Shown here one piece after another: positions 38,595 to 46,293 of a DNA stretch of 46,293 nt (the first letter of the stretch is position 1; every line of letters begins with the position of its first letter). Location: NCBI GenBank assembly GCA_001784805.1, contig MFSE01000025.1, positions 1 through 46,293 of the forward strand, written 5' to 3'. The translations under genes and the position numbers were made by a program. The notes beneath the pieces were generated by a model. The model worked only from the letters and a program-made list of their open reading frames with translations, was not told the origin of the DNA and ran no database searches. Origin of the DNA: Candidatus Moranbacteria bacterium RIFOXYA12_FULL_35_19. Lineage in GTDB: Bacteria > Patescibacteriota > Minisyncoccia > Moranbacterales > UBA2206.

Positions 38595-41258
38595 ATGCAA
38601 ACAAAAAATAACCCCAACTATTCCAACCTTTCCATTTTTGAAATTATCAAAGAACTTTCTTCCAACGAAAAAGGTTTGAGCGAAAGAGAAGCCCGAAAAA
38701 GACTTTTGGCTTTTGGCCCCAACAAATTGCCCGATCAAAAACCGGATGGAGTTGTTAAGATTTTTATTGAACAATTCAAAAGCCCCCTCATCTACATTCT
38801 GCTTCTTGCAAGTATAATTGTTTTTTTCACAGGAGAAATAATTGACGGATGCATTATTCTTTTTGTTCTTTTTTTCAATGCCCTTGTTGGCACTTTCGAA
38901 GAAGGCAAATCACAAAACATTTTACTCGCCCTTAAAAATTTCGTCCAGACCAAAGCCACTGTTATTCGAGGAGGAAAAGAACACATAATCTCTGACGAAG
39001 AATTAGTTCGGGGAGATGTAATTATCTTGCGCGAAGGCGAAAAAGTTCCAGCTGACGCCAGAATTATTTTTTCCAATTCCCTAAAAGCGGACGAGTCCTC
39101 TTTGACAGGCGAATCTAATCCAGTTCACAAAAAAACTGAAACAGATAATTTGATTTTCAAAGGAACCACTATTGTTTCTGGAACAGGTCAAGCAATCATT
39201 ACCGCTACGGGACCCAAGACAGTTATTGGTAATATTTCCGGAAAATTATCTAAAGCCACTGATGATCTTCCGCTTAAGAAAGATATCGGCCGATTATCCA
39301 ATATAATTATTTTGCTTGTTTTGACTATTGGAATTATAATATTTACTCTTGGCACAATAAAAGGTTTTGCTTTGAAAGAAATTTTTACCACCATCGTGGC
39401 TATTTCCGTTTCCGTCATTCCCGAAGGACTGCCAATTGTAGTCACTTTGGTCTTAGCTACGGGTGTTTGGCGGATGAGTAAAAAAAATGTTTTGGTAAAA
39501 AAAATGCAAGCGGTGGAAGCTCTTGGCCAAACAAAAATTATCGCTGTCGACAAAACCGGCACGCTCACTAAAAATGAACTGATGGTAGAAGAGTTATATA
39601 TTGATGGAAAAATTTTCCAACTAAATGGTTTTGGTTATGAACCAAAAGGAGAAATATTTTTAGATAAAAAAATTCTTGAGCCAATCAACCACGAAGCGCT
39701 TTTGTTAGCCGGAAAAATTGCCACCCTTAATAGCAATGTTTATTTATCTTTTTCTAAAAAAGAAAAAAAATGGAACATCTCCGGCGACCCGACCGAAGCT
39801 TCTATTTTGGTTTTAGGAGAAAAGATTGGTTTTCAAAAAGAAAATTTGGAAAAAGAAATGCCTAAATTAGATGAAGCGCCTTTCAACTATGAATTGAAAT
39901 ATCACTCGGCACTCCATTCATCCGAAGGCAACTCCTTTCTTTCCGTCGTCGGCAATCCAGAATCAATCCTGAATTTATCGGAAAAAATTTGGGAAAAAGG
40001 AGAAGAAAAAATATTCGATGAAAAAAAATATTGTGAGTTGGAAAAAATCCAAAATTCAATGGCCAAAAAAGGCTTGCGCGTGGTAGCTTTTGCTTATAAA
40101 AATATCGACAAGCAAACAAAAAATATTCCCGATAATATTTCGGGTCTTGTTTTTTGCGGATTTTTTGCCATTATGGATGGCCTGCGAGAAAATGTTGAAG
40201 AAGCGGTAGAAAAAGTTAAATCAGCTGGGATAAAATTAGTTATGATTACAGGAGACTATCCCCTCACCGCCAAAACTATTGGCGAAGAAGCCGGCATCTA
40301 TCAAAAAGGAGACGCCATTCTAACTGGACAAGAAATTGAAAAATATAGCGAAAATGAATTGGCGGAAAAAATAGGTTCGGTGAGTATTTTTGCCAGAGTA
40401 GCGCCCACTCATAAATTAAAAATAATTAACGCTTATAAATTAAATGGCAGTGTTACAGCAATGACAGGCGACGGAGTCAATGATGCTCTTTCTTTGATTT
40501 CCGCCGATGTCGGCGTAGCGATGGGAAAAATTGGAACAGAAGTAGCCAAAGAAGCTTCCGATATAATTTTATTGGATGATAATTTTTCCAGTCTTGTTTC
40601 TGGCGTAGAAGAAGGAAGAAATATTTTTCGATCTATAAAAAAGGTTATTCTTTATCTTTTTTCTACTAGCGCCGGGGAATTACTCACAATAATTGGCGCT
40701 TTGCTAATAAATTTTCCTCTCCCAATACTCCCCGCTCAAATTTTATGGCTTAATTTAGTTACTGATGGATTTTTAGATATTTCCTTGGCAATGGAACCAT
40801 CTGGAGAAAAAGATACAGCTCAAAAATCCCAACCAAGCAATGGTTATTTGATAGATAAATTGATGTCTCAAAGAATTATTCTTATGGCTTTGCCCATGGC
40901 TATTGGAACACTTTTTATTTTTAGCCGATTTTATGTTGATAATTTAGCTAAAGCTTGGACAATTTCACTTATAACTTTATCCGTCTTTCAATGGTTTAAT
41001 GCTTGGAATTGCCGATCCAAGAAAAAATCGATTTTCCAAATGAACTTTTTTTCCAATAAATTTCTTTTTGGGGCAACTCTGATTGTAATCACTCTCAATC
41101 TTTTAGCAATTTATACTCCCTTTATGCAAAAAATATTACGCACTGTTCCGCTAAATTTTTCTGATTGGCTAATAATTATTCTAATTGCCTCCTCTATAAT
41201 ATGGGTTGAAGAAATAAGAAAATTTTTCCAACGAAAATATGAAAAAAATAGATACTAA
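38595..41258 (+). CDS. Ca2+-type (P2A) cation-transporting P-type ATPase
   Basis: An 887-aa ion pump. It has an N-terminal cation ATPase domain (LSEREARKRLLAFGPNKLP), actuator TGES (SSLTGESNPV), TM4 motif PEGLP of P2A Ca2+ pumps, the phosphorylated Asp319 in DKTGTLT, and the nucleotide-binding region with VMITGD and TGDGVNDALSL. About ten TM segments are present, with the C-terminal cation ATPase block. I chose the ATG at 38595; an upstream frame would run through the cspA terminator. The promoter position implies a leaderless mRNA. An M23 peptidase gene follows after 8 bases. Confidence 0.94.
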   Translation: MQTKNNPNYSNLSIFEIIKELSSNEKGLSEREARKRLLAFGPNKLPDQKPDGVVKIFIEQFKSPLIYILLLASIIVFFTGEIIDGCIILFVLFFNALVGTFEEGKSQNILLALKNFVQTKATVIRGGKEHIISDEELVRGDVIILREGEKVPADARIIFSNSLKADESSLTGESNPVHKKTETDNLIFKGTTIVSGTGQAIITATGPKTVIGNISGKLSKATDDLPLKKDIGRLSNIIILLVLTIGIIIFTLGTIKGFALKEIFTTIVAISVSVIPEGLPIVVTLVLATGVWRMSKKNVLVKKMQAVEALGQTKIIAVDKTGTLTKNELMVEELYIDGKIFQLNGFGYEPKGEIFLDKKILEPINHEALLLAGKIATLNSNVYLSFSKKEKKWNISGDPTEASILVLGEKIGFQKENLEKEMPKLDEAPFNYELKYHSALHSSEGNSFLSVVGNPESILNLSEKIWEKGEEKIFDEKKYCELEKIQNSMAKKGLRVVAFAYKNIDKQTKNIPDNISGLVFCGFFAIMDGLRENVEEAVEKVKSAGIKLVMITGDYPLTAKTIGEEAGIYQKGDAILTGQEIEKYSENELAEKIGSVSIFARVAPTHKLKIINAYKLNGSVTAMTGDGVNDALSLISADVGVAMGKIGTEVAKEASDIILLDDNFSSLVSGVEEGRNIFRSIKKVILYLFSTSAGELLTIIGALLINFPLPILPAQILWLNLVTDGFLDISLAMEPSGEKDTAQKSQPSNGYLIDKLMSQRIILMALPMAIGTLFIFSRFYVDNLAKAWTISLITLSVFQWFNAWNCRSKKKSIFQMNFFSNKFLFGATLIVITLNLLAIYTPFMQKILRTVPLNFSDWLIIILIASSIIWVEEIRKFFQRKYEKNRY

Positions 41259-41266
41259 ATAATCCC

Positions 41267-42532
41267 ATGAAACAAATAAATCGCCCTAGATTGCAAAAGA
41301 AAAAATCTGCTTGGAAAATTTTTTTTACCGGCTTGTTTTTTTTATTGCTAATTTTATTTTTTCTGAAAGGGTTTTTTTGGTTGAAAAGCAAATTAGAAAC
41401 TAAAACTGAATCCAAAATTGAACTCACTCCTTCGCCAGAAACTATCACGGAAAATAAAATAACGGACAAAGTGATCGAGTACACCATTTCCGAAGGCGAC
41501 ATTCCCGCAGAAGTTTTTGTCTCCCAAGGAAAATTAGATTTCAATAATGTAGAAGAAATTTTGTCTTGCGCTAAAGATATTTATGATTTTACTAACATAA
41601 AAATTGGTCGAAAATTCCGCTTCTATTTCGGCGAGGAAGAATGCGCCAAAAAAATTGAATACGACCGAGACAGTGAAAATTTAATCATCATCGAAAGAAA
41701 CGGCAATGATTTTAGCGCCAAAGAAGAAAAAATAAATTATGCTATTAGCCAAGAAATCGCCCGCGGAAAAATTGACAACTTTTTTTATGCTGATGCGCTG
41801 GAAGCGGGATTGCAAGAAGCTACCGTTTTAGAAACAGCCGATATTTTTTCTTTTGATATTGATTTTACCACGGAAATTCAAGCCGGCGATGAGTTTGTGA
41901 TAATTTATGAAAAACGGTTGCGCGATGGCAAAGTGGCTCCCGACGGAAAAATTTTAGGCGCTAAATTTGTCAATTCTGGCGTTTCCTATTTTGCTTATTA
42001 TTTTGATAACGCCGGAAAAAACGGATACTACGATAGCGAGGGACGATTTCTAGAAAGACAATTTTTGAAAGCTCCTTTGAGTTATCGCCATATTTCTTCC
42101 GGCTTTACGGGAGCAAGAATGCACCCGATCACTCGAAAAATTTCTGCCCATTATCAAATTGATTATGCCGCGCCAATCGGCACGCCCGTTTCTGCCAGTG
42201 CTAACGGCACAGTTGTAAGTGCCGGATGGGAAGGTGGCTGGGGAAATATGATTCGACTTCGCCATGAAAATGGTTATACCACTCACTACGGGCATTTGAG
42301 TAAATTTGCTTCAGGCATCCGCTCCGGAGCCAGCGTAAGTCGCGGACAGATCATCGGCTATGTCGGCTCCACCGGCTGGTCAACGGGACCGCATCTAGAT
42401 TATGGAATCAAACTCAATGGCACACCCATCAATCCCCTCAAAATGGATTTGCCCAAAGGCGCTCCGCTGGACGAGGAACAAATGAAAATTTTCCAAGAAA
42501 CAAAAAATAAATTTGCGGAATTATTAAAATAA
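41267..42532 (+). CDS. membrane-anchored M23 (LytM) peptidase
   Basis: A 421-aa protein with an N-terminal TM anchor (IFFTGLFFLLLILFFLKGFFW), a beta-rich middle domain and a C-terminal M23 domain: SAHYQIDYAAPIGTPVSASANGTVV (H-x3-D zinc ligands), HYGHLSKF and GPHLDYGIKLNGTPINPL. All zinc ligands are present, so it should cut peptidoglycan cross-links. It follows the P-ATPase by 8 bases. Confidence 0.94.
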   Translation: MKQINRPRLQKKKSAWKIFFTGLFFLLLILFFLKGFFWLKSKLETKTESKIELTPSPETITENKITDKVIEYTISEGDIPAEVFVSQGKLDFNNVEEILSCAKDIYDFTNIKIGRKFRFYFGEEECAKKIEYDRDSENLIIIERNGNDFSAKEEKINYAISQEIARGKIDNFFYADALEAGLQEATVLETADIFSFDIDFTTEIQAGDEFVIIYEKRLRDGKVAPDGKILGAKFVNSGVSYFAYYFDNAGKNGYYDSEGRFLERQFLKAPLSYRHISSGFTGARMHPITRKISAHYQIDYAAPIGTPVSASANGTVVSAGWEGGWGNMIRLRHENGYTTHYGHLSKFASGIRSGASVSRGQIIGYVGSTGWSTGPHLDYGIKLNGTPINPLKMDLPKGAPLDEEQMKIFQETKNKFAELLK

Positions 42533-42567
42533 AAAAAAAATTATACGATATTTATTTAGTCTTTACA

Positions 42568-42595
42568 CTAGATTCCCGTTTTCACGGGAATGACA
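42568..42595. repeat. ATTCCCGT...ACGGGAAT palindromic repeat
   Basis: ATTCCCGT-TTTC-ACGGGAAT followed by GACA, a fragment of the common GATTCCCG...CGGGAATGACA extragenic repeat seen in many bacteria. It lies between the peptidase and permease genes. Confidence 0.75.
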
Positions 42596-42608
42596 TATAA
42601 TTAATTCT

Positions 42609-43565
42609 ATGTTAAAAATTTTCGCCGATTGGCTCACTTATTCAATTTTCAATCTTACTCCCGAAACTCTTTTGGCAGAAGCGGTCAATTTTTTTATTTT
42701 TGATACAATAAAAATATTTATTTTATTAGCCGTTATAATTTTTAGCGTTTCCATAATCCGCTCGTTTCTGCCTCCGGAAAAAATTCGCGCCATTCTTTCC
42801 AGCGAGAAAAAATATTTCGGCAATATTCTGGCCTCGCTCTTGGGAATTATCACACCTTTTTGCACTTGTTCGGCTATTCCACTATTTTTGGGTTTTTTAG
42901 AAGCCGGCGTACCGCTTGGCACAACCTTTTCTTTTTTAGTGGCTTCCCCAATGATAAACGAAGTAGCACTGATTTTGCTTCTTGGAATGTTTGGCTGGAA
43001 AATTGCTTTGTTATATATTGTCAGTGGACTTGTTATTTCATTTTTTTCAGGAATTATTATTGGACATTTAAAAGTAGAAAATTTAGTGGAAGAATTTGTA
43101 TATAAAAATAAAGTTAATAAACAATTAGAATTACCAAAACTGGATTGGAAGCAAAGAATAAATTATGCGAAAAATTATACGCTAAACATTATTAAAAAAG
43201 TTTGGCTATATATAATTATTGGAATTAGCATCGGCGCGTGGATTCACGGCTATGTGCCAACTGATTTTCTGACGCATTATGCTGGAGCGGATAAATGGTA
43301 TGCTGTACCCTTGGCAGTTTTGATTGGTATTCCGCTTTATTCCAATGTGGCCGGCATAATTCCGCTGGTCGGTGTTCTAACGGAAAAAGGTGTATCCATA
43401 GGAACAAGTCTGGCTTTTATGATGTCTGTCACGGCGCTTTCCTTGCCTGAATTTATGATTCTAAAAAAAGTGATGAAAATAAAACTTATCCTTATTTTTG
43501 CCGGCATTGTTGGAACAGGCATTGTCCTCACCGGCTATTTATTTAATTTTATCTTAAGCAAATAA
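42609..43565 (+). CDS. YraQ/ArsP-like permease (UPF0718)
   Basis: A 318-aa polytopic membrane protein with eight or so TM segments. The conserved TPFCTCSAIPLFLGFLEAGVPLG has the C-x-C motif of the DUF318 family, which includes the ArsP organoarsenical exporters. A second half begins at WLYIIIGISIGAWIHGYVP and includes GIPLYSNVAGIIPLVG. The substrate is unknown; a metal or metalloid is possible. The downstream gene starts 3 bases after its stop. Confidence 0.88.
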   Translation: MLKIFADWLTYSIFNLTPETLLAEAVNFFIFDTIKIFILLAVIIFSVSIIRSFLPPEKIRAILSSEKKYFGNILASLLGIITPFCTCSAIPLFLGFLEAGVPLGTTFSFLVASPMINEVALILLLGMFGWKIALLYIVSGLVISFFSGIIIGHLKVENLVEEFVYKNKVNKQLELPKLDWKQRINYAKNYTLNIIKKVWLYIIIGISIGAWIHGYVPTDFLTHYAGADKWYAVPLAVLIGIPLYSNVAGIIPLVGVLTEKGVSIGTSLAFMMSVTALSLPEFMILKKVMKIKLILIFAGIVGTGIVLTGYLFNFILSK

Positions 43566-43568
43566 AAA

Positions 43569-44180
43569 ATGTTTAATATCCCCGAAGAAAAATTGAAGAT
43601 TCTAAAATCGCTAAATACTCCCAAAAAAATTCAGGATTTTTTGGATGCGATGCCGATGAATTTTGAAAAAGACGGCGAAACTTTTCTTTCCCCACTGTCA
43701 GTTTTAGAAAAAAAAATTTGTCATTGCACCGAAGGAGCGGTCTTGGCCGCGTTAGCTTTGCGCGTCAATGGACAGCCTCCCCTAGTTTTGGATCTTACAG
43801 CTACTCGCGATGATTTTGATCATGTAATCGCGCCCTTTAGAAAATATGGCCATTGGGGCGCCATTTCCAAAACCAATCACTCTGTTTTGCGTTATCGCGA
43901 ACCGGTTTATTCTTCTATTCATGAATTGGTTATGAGTTATTTCCACGAATACACCGACCCCAAAGGACGAAAAACTTTGCGCAGTTATTCTCAACCAGTT
44001 AATTTGAAAATGTTTGATAAATTTGATTGGATGACAACTCAAGAAGAAATTGATTACATTCCCGAATATTTGGTAAAAGTAAAGCACTTCCAAATTTTAA
44101 ATCGCAATCAAATCAGGAATTTGAGAATTGCCGATAAAATTGAAATAGCGGTGAGCAATATCCAAGATTGGAAAAGATAA
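43569..44180 (+). CDS. conserved hypothetical protein, transglutaminase-like pattern
   Basis: A 203-aa soluble protein with CHCTEGAVLAALALRVNG, PLVLDLTATRDDFDHVIAPFRKYGHWGAIS and HELVMSYFHEYTDPKGRKTLRSYS. The Cys at the start of a helix and later His (FDHV) and Asp recall the Cys-His-Asp order of papain/transglutaminase-like folds, but activity is unproven. It is coupled to the permease gene. The family is conserved and of unknown function. Confidence 0.7.
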   Translation: MFNIPEEKLKILKSLNTPKKIQDFLDAMPMNFEKDGETFLSPLSVLEKKICHCTEGAVLAALALRVNGQPPLVLDLTATRDDFDHVIAPFRKYGHWGAISKTNHSVLRYREPVYSSIHELVMSYFHEYTDPKGRKTLRSYSQPVNLKMFDKFDWMTTQEEIDYIPEYLVKVKHFQILNRNQIRNLRIADKIEIAVSNIQDWKR

Positions 44181-44216
44181 AAAAACCATCCCCGTCCACT
44201 GGACTTATTTACTGGG

Positions 44217-44245
44217 TTGTGTTAGAATTATTTTTGTTGTAATAT
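44217..44245 (+). promoter_or_regulatory. candidate promoter of tRNA-Glu
   Basis: TTGTGT (44217-44222), a 17-bp spacer and TAATAT (44240-44245). A small TGCCTTAAGGCA hairpin with T6 follows and may instead be a weak terminator of the gene ending at 44180. Confidence 0.5.
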
Positions 44246-44280
44246 TTATATGCCTTAAGGCATTTTTTATTAAACTGTTT

Positions 44281-44356
44281 GCCGCGTTCGTCTAGTCCGG
44301 CCTAGGACGCCAGGTTTTCATCCTGGAAATCAGGGGTTCGAATCCCCTACGCGGTA
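44281..44356 (+). tRNA. tRNA-Glu (TTC)
   Basis: A 76-nt cloverleaf with acceptor GCCGCGT/ACGCGGT (the first pair is G-T), anticodon stem CCAGG/CCTGG around TTTTCAT with anticodon TTC, T arm AGGGGTTCGAATCCCCT and discriminator A. CCA is not encoded. The weak G1-U72 pair is unusual. Confidence 0.95.
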
Positions 44357-44362
44357 CGAATT

Positions 44363-44959
44363 TCAATAAAAACTTCTTTTTCGAAAATAGCGCGACTCTT
44401 GGGCGAGTTTCTTTTTGGCTCGACTGATGAGGGTCCCGACTGTGTTTACAGATTTTCCTAAAATTTTACCAATCTCTTGGTATGATTTATCTGCATAATA
44501 CCGCAGAGCCAAAACTTGCCGATATTTCAAAGGCAATTTTTCCATCGCCATATTGACTTCCCTGCCAATTTCTTTTCGAAGCCAAGCCTTGTCAGCGCTC
44601 TCCTCCGAGCTCACCATTTCTAATTTATCTTTCGTCGAAGCGATATCTTCCCACGGGATAAATCTTTTGAGCGATTTTCTTTTAATATGATTTACCGCTT
44701 CGTTATGGGCAATGCGATAAATCCAAGAAGAAAATTTCCGCGTTTTGTCATAGCTTTTTAGATTTTTATAAACCTTGATAAAAATGTCTTGCAAGATATC
44801 TTGCGTTTCTTCGCGAGAACCAATCAGACGGTAAAGATAAGCAAACAGTTTCCCTTGGTATCTTTCCATTATTTCGCCATATCTTTCCGCATCAAAATTA
44901 CGGACAATTTCCGCCAGTTCACCATCAGTCAATTCTTTTTTGACTTTATTTTTTTTCAT
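44363..44959 (-). CDS. ECF-type sigma-70 family factor
   Basis: A 198-aa sigma factor with region 2 (YRLIGSREETQDILQDIFIKVYKNLKSYDKTRKFSSWIYRIAHNEAVNHIKRK) and region 4 (LPLKYRQVLALRYYADKSYQEIGKILGKSVNTVGTLISRAKKKL), and no region 3. It directs RNA polymerase to a stress or envelope regulon. No anti-sigma gene is adjacent; the tRNA-Glu gene and tsaD flank it. Confidence 0.93.
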   Translation of the reverse strand: MKKNKVKKELTDGELAEIVRNFDAERYGEIMERYQGKLFAYLYRLIGSREETQDILQDIFIKVYKNLKSYDKTRKFSSWIYRIAHNEAVNHIKRKSLKRFIPWEDIASTKDKLEMVSSEESADKAWLRKEIGREVNMAMEKLPLKYRQVLALRYYADKSYQEIGKILGKSVNTVGTLISRAKKKLAQESRYFRKRSFY

Positions 44960-45039
44960 TTATAATATCTTACTTATGACTTTATATTTCCCTATAATAA
45001 TGATACTATAATATCGGCATTAGGACTAATCCAGAATTT

Positions 45040-46191
45040 ATGATTATTTTAGGCATTGAGACATCTTGCGACGAAACTGCTTGCGCCATTTTGGAAGAAA
45101 AAAATGGCAGTTTTTCGGTTTTAGCTAACATTGTCTCTTCCCAAATTGCTTTGCATTCCGCTTGGGGTGGTGTCGTGCCAAATTTGGCCGCCAGAGAACA
45201 TTTGAAAAATATTTTGCCCGTGATCAATGAGGCGTTAAAAAAAGCTAAACTATCTTCCAATGAGATTGATTTAATTACTGTTACAAATGGCCCTGGACTT
45301 ATTCCGGCGCTTCTAATTGGAGTAGAAACTGCCAAAACATTATCCTATCTTTGGCAAAAACCGCTTATCGGAATTCATCATATCGAAGGGCACATTTACG
45401 CCAACTTTATTCCGCTTGAGCGGAATAAAGTTGGCGTAAATCTCAAATCTCAAATCTCAAATCTCAAACAAATTCAAAATTCAAAATCAGAAAAAGAAAA
45501 AGGGGAAGAAATAAAGTTTCCGATTTTATGTTTGGTAGTTTCTGGCGGGCATACGCAATTAATTTTTATGAAAAAACATTTGCATTATGAAATTATCGGC
45601 GAAACACTAGATGATGCCGTGGGTGAAGCTTTTGATAAAACAGCGAGAATTTTGGGGTTGGGTTATCCTGGTGGCCCTGTTATTTCGACGAAAGCCACAG
45701 AATGGACATCGAATGTCCATTTTGGACATTCGATGTCCAAAATTACATTGCCAAGACCGATGATAAGTTCCAAAGATTTTAATTTTTCTTTCTCTGGACT
45801 CAAAACTGCTGTTTTGTATTTAGTCAAAAAAAATGAAAAGTTGCTATCCGACAAAAATTTTGTCAGTGCCGTTTGCCATGAATTTCAAAGTGCCGTTTGC
45901 GATGTTTTGATTTCCAAAACCATGCGTGCGGCCAAAAAATATAATCCCAAAACTATTATGCTAGCTGGCGGAGTGTCTGCCAATACCCAGTTGCGTCAAC
46001 AGCTTGGCGCGTCAGTGAAAGATGAATTACCCCATGCTTCATACATAATACCTGATATTTCCTACTCCGTAGATAATGCCGTGATGATTGCCGTGGCTGG
46101 GTTTTTCCGCTATAAATCAGAAAAAAATAAAAAAGGCTTGCGTGATAATTGGAAAAAATTAGCCACCTCCGCTAACCTTAAACTCAACTAA
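45040..46191 (+). CDS. tsaD: tRNA N6-adenosine threonylcarbamoyltransferase
   Basis: A 383-aa protein of the t6A37 pathway, acting with TsaB/E/C. It has ILGIETSCDETACAIL, PNLAAREHLKNILP, HHIEGHIYAN (metal ligands), VSGGHTQLI and LAGGVSANTQLRQQL. It is about 40 residues longer than usual. The extra length lies at about residues 124-160, where a 46-bp palindrome and TCTCAAA tandem repeats encode IPLERNKVGVNLKSQ and on, and near 220-235, where a 37-bp palindrome encodes WTSNVHFGHSMSK. Both insertions keep the frame, and the catalytic motifs are intact. Confidence 0.95.
   Translation: MIILGIETSCDETACAILEEKNGSFSVLANIVSSQIALHSAWGGVVPNLAAREHLKNILPVINEALKKAKLSSNEIDLITVTNGPGLIPALLIGVETAKTLSYLWQKPLIGIHHIEGHIYANFIPLERNKVGVNLKSQISNLKQIQNSKSEKEKGEEIKFPILCLVVSGGHTQLIFMKKHLHYEIIGETLDDAVGEAFDKTARILGLGYPGGPVISTKATEWTSNVHFGHSMSKITLPRPMISSKDFNFSFSGLKTAVLYLVKKNEKLLSDKNFVSAVCHEFQSAVCDVLISKTMRAAKKYNPKTIMLAGGVSANTQLRQQLGASVKDELPHASYIIPDISYSVDNAVMIAVAGFFRYKSEKNKKGLRDNWKKLATSANLKLN
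45395..45440. repeat. perfect 46-bp palindrome inside tsaD, plus tandem tract
   Basis: Two perfect 21-nt arms (45395-45415 and 45420-45440) enclose TTGA. TCTCAAA repeated four times follows (45441-45469). The element is translated in frame between the HIYAN metal-site loop and the VSGGHT motif of TsaD. Confidence 0.92.
45703..45739. repeat. second perfect palindrome inside tsaD
   Basis: TGGACATCGAATGTCCA (45703-45719), loop TTT, then TGGACATTCGATGTCCA (45723-45739), a perfect 17-bp stem. It lies in frame between GYPGGP and the LPRP motif, a surface region of the protein. Confidence 0.92.
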
Positions 46192-46293
46192 ATGAAAATC
46201 ACTGAAGAATTAAAATTTTTGAGAAATTCTTGTTTGAGAATCCGAATTTCCTCCAAAAATTTCCTTTGGTAGCCGTTGATTGAGGGAAATTTT
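46188..46293 (-). CDS. 3' end of a gene running off the window
   Basis: The minus strand is open from the window edge to a TAG at 46188-46190 and encodes FPSINGYQRKFLEEIRILK, then QEFLKNFNSSVIFI. The helical, Lys/Glu-rich composition looks coding. It is convergent with tsaD and shares three bases with its stop region. The product is not identifiable from 35 codons. Confidence 0.45.
   Translation of the reverse strand, partial: KFPSINGYQRKFLEEIRILKQEFLKNFNSSVIFI

Noticed and set aside
44246-44275. TGCCTTAAGGCA hairpin with T run as a main terminator
   Set aside because: The stem is short and it lies between a likely promoter and tRNA-Glu, so a firm terminator call is not supported.
1-46293. 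CRISPR arrays, rRNA genes, complete insertion sequences with transposase
   Set aside because: No regularly spaced direct repeats with unique spacers, no rRNA signature and no transposase frame were seen on either strand.

Overview
The window is an AT-rich, gene-dense bacterial chromosome segment, and I infer a Patescibacteria/CPR genome of the Parcubacteria type. The grounds are short proteins, small intergenic gaps, mostly Shine-Dalgarno-less starts on housekeeping genes, a typical CPR repertoire (RadC, ABC-F, BaiN-type flavoprotein, DM13 and SNase surface proteins, YtxH-like proteins, a conserved CPR hypothetical of 179 aa) and many small palindromic repeats. No species call is possible from sequence reading alone. 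Sigma70-type promoters are easy to see: TTGACA-17-TATACT and close relatives recur upstream of the str operon, cspA, the DEAD-box helicase, the RRM protein and tRNA-Asn.

Layout. 1-1.3 kb: a small orphan protein and an AbiEii-type nucleotidyltransferase with a DUF6922 partner. 1.4-4.8 kb: the str operon (rpsL-rpsG-fusA, minus strand) with its promoter, a long hairpin between rpsG and fusA, and a terminator module that is duplicated behind the AbiEii gene. 4.8-9.2 kb: a Phd antitoxin fused to an HsdR_N-like domain, radC, and a large secreted alpha/beta hydrolase with a membrane partner. 9.4-14.2 kb: an apparent defence island. It holds a two-TM protein, a LexA repressor fused to a complete C5-cytosine methyltransferase, a convergent candidate restriction endonuclease preceded by an AbrB-like regulator, a ParA ATPase and a decayed HsdS tail. 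14.2-18 kb: cell-wall genes (degenerate MurF-like protein, aminotransferase, ddl, conserved hypothetical). 18-21.3 kb: a thiol-disulfide pair, an RRM protein with a folded leader, a compact locus of two micro-ORFs with strong ribosome sites, and a DM13 protein.

21.4-about 28.4 kb: an element integrated at tRNA-Asn by a large serine recombinase whose reading frame ends inside the tRNA gene. The cargo is an SNase, lipoprotein, replication-type winged-helix protein, SpoVG, small hypotheticals and a tightly packed structured RNA. 28.4-29.4 kb: a gene flanked by two copies of a 57-bp repeat. 29.5-38.6 kb: CBS protein, small membrane proteins, ABC-F ATPase, nucleotidyltransferase, DEAD-box helicase, RhuM-Fic fusion, BaiN-like flavoprotein and CspA. 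38.6-46.3 kb: Ca2+-type P-ATPase, M23 peptidase, YraQ/ArsP-like permease, conserved hypothetical, tRNA-Glu, ECF-type sigma factor, and tsaD, which carries two perfect palindromes inside its coding sequence.

The best candidates for something undescribed are the LexA-methyltransferase fusion with its neighbours (a restriction-modification system apparently wired to an autoproteolytic SOS-type switch), the structured RNA at 25090-25262, the micro-ORF locus at 20034-20509, and the palindromic insertions within tsaD.
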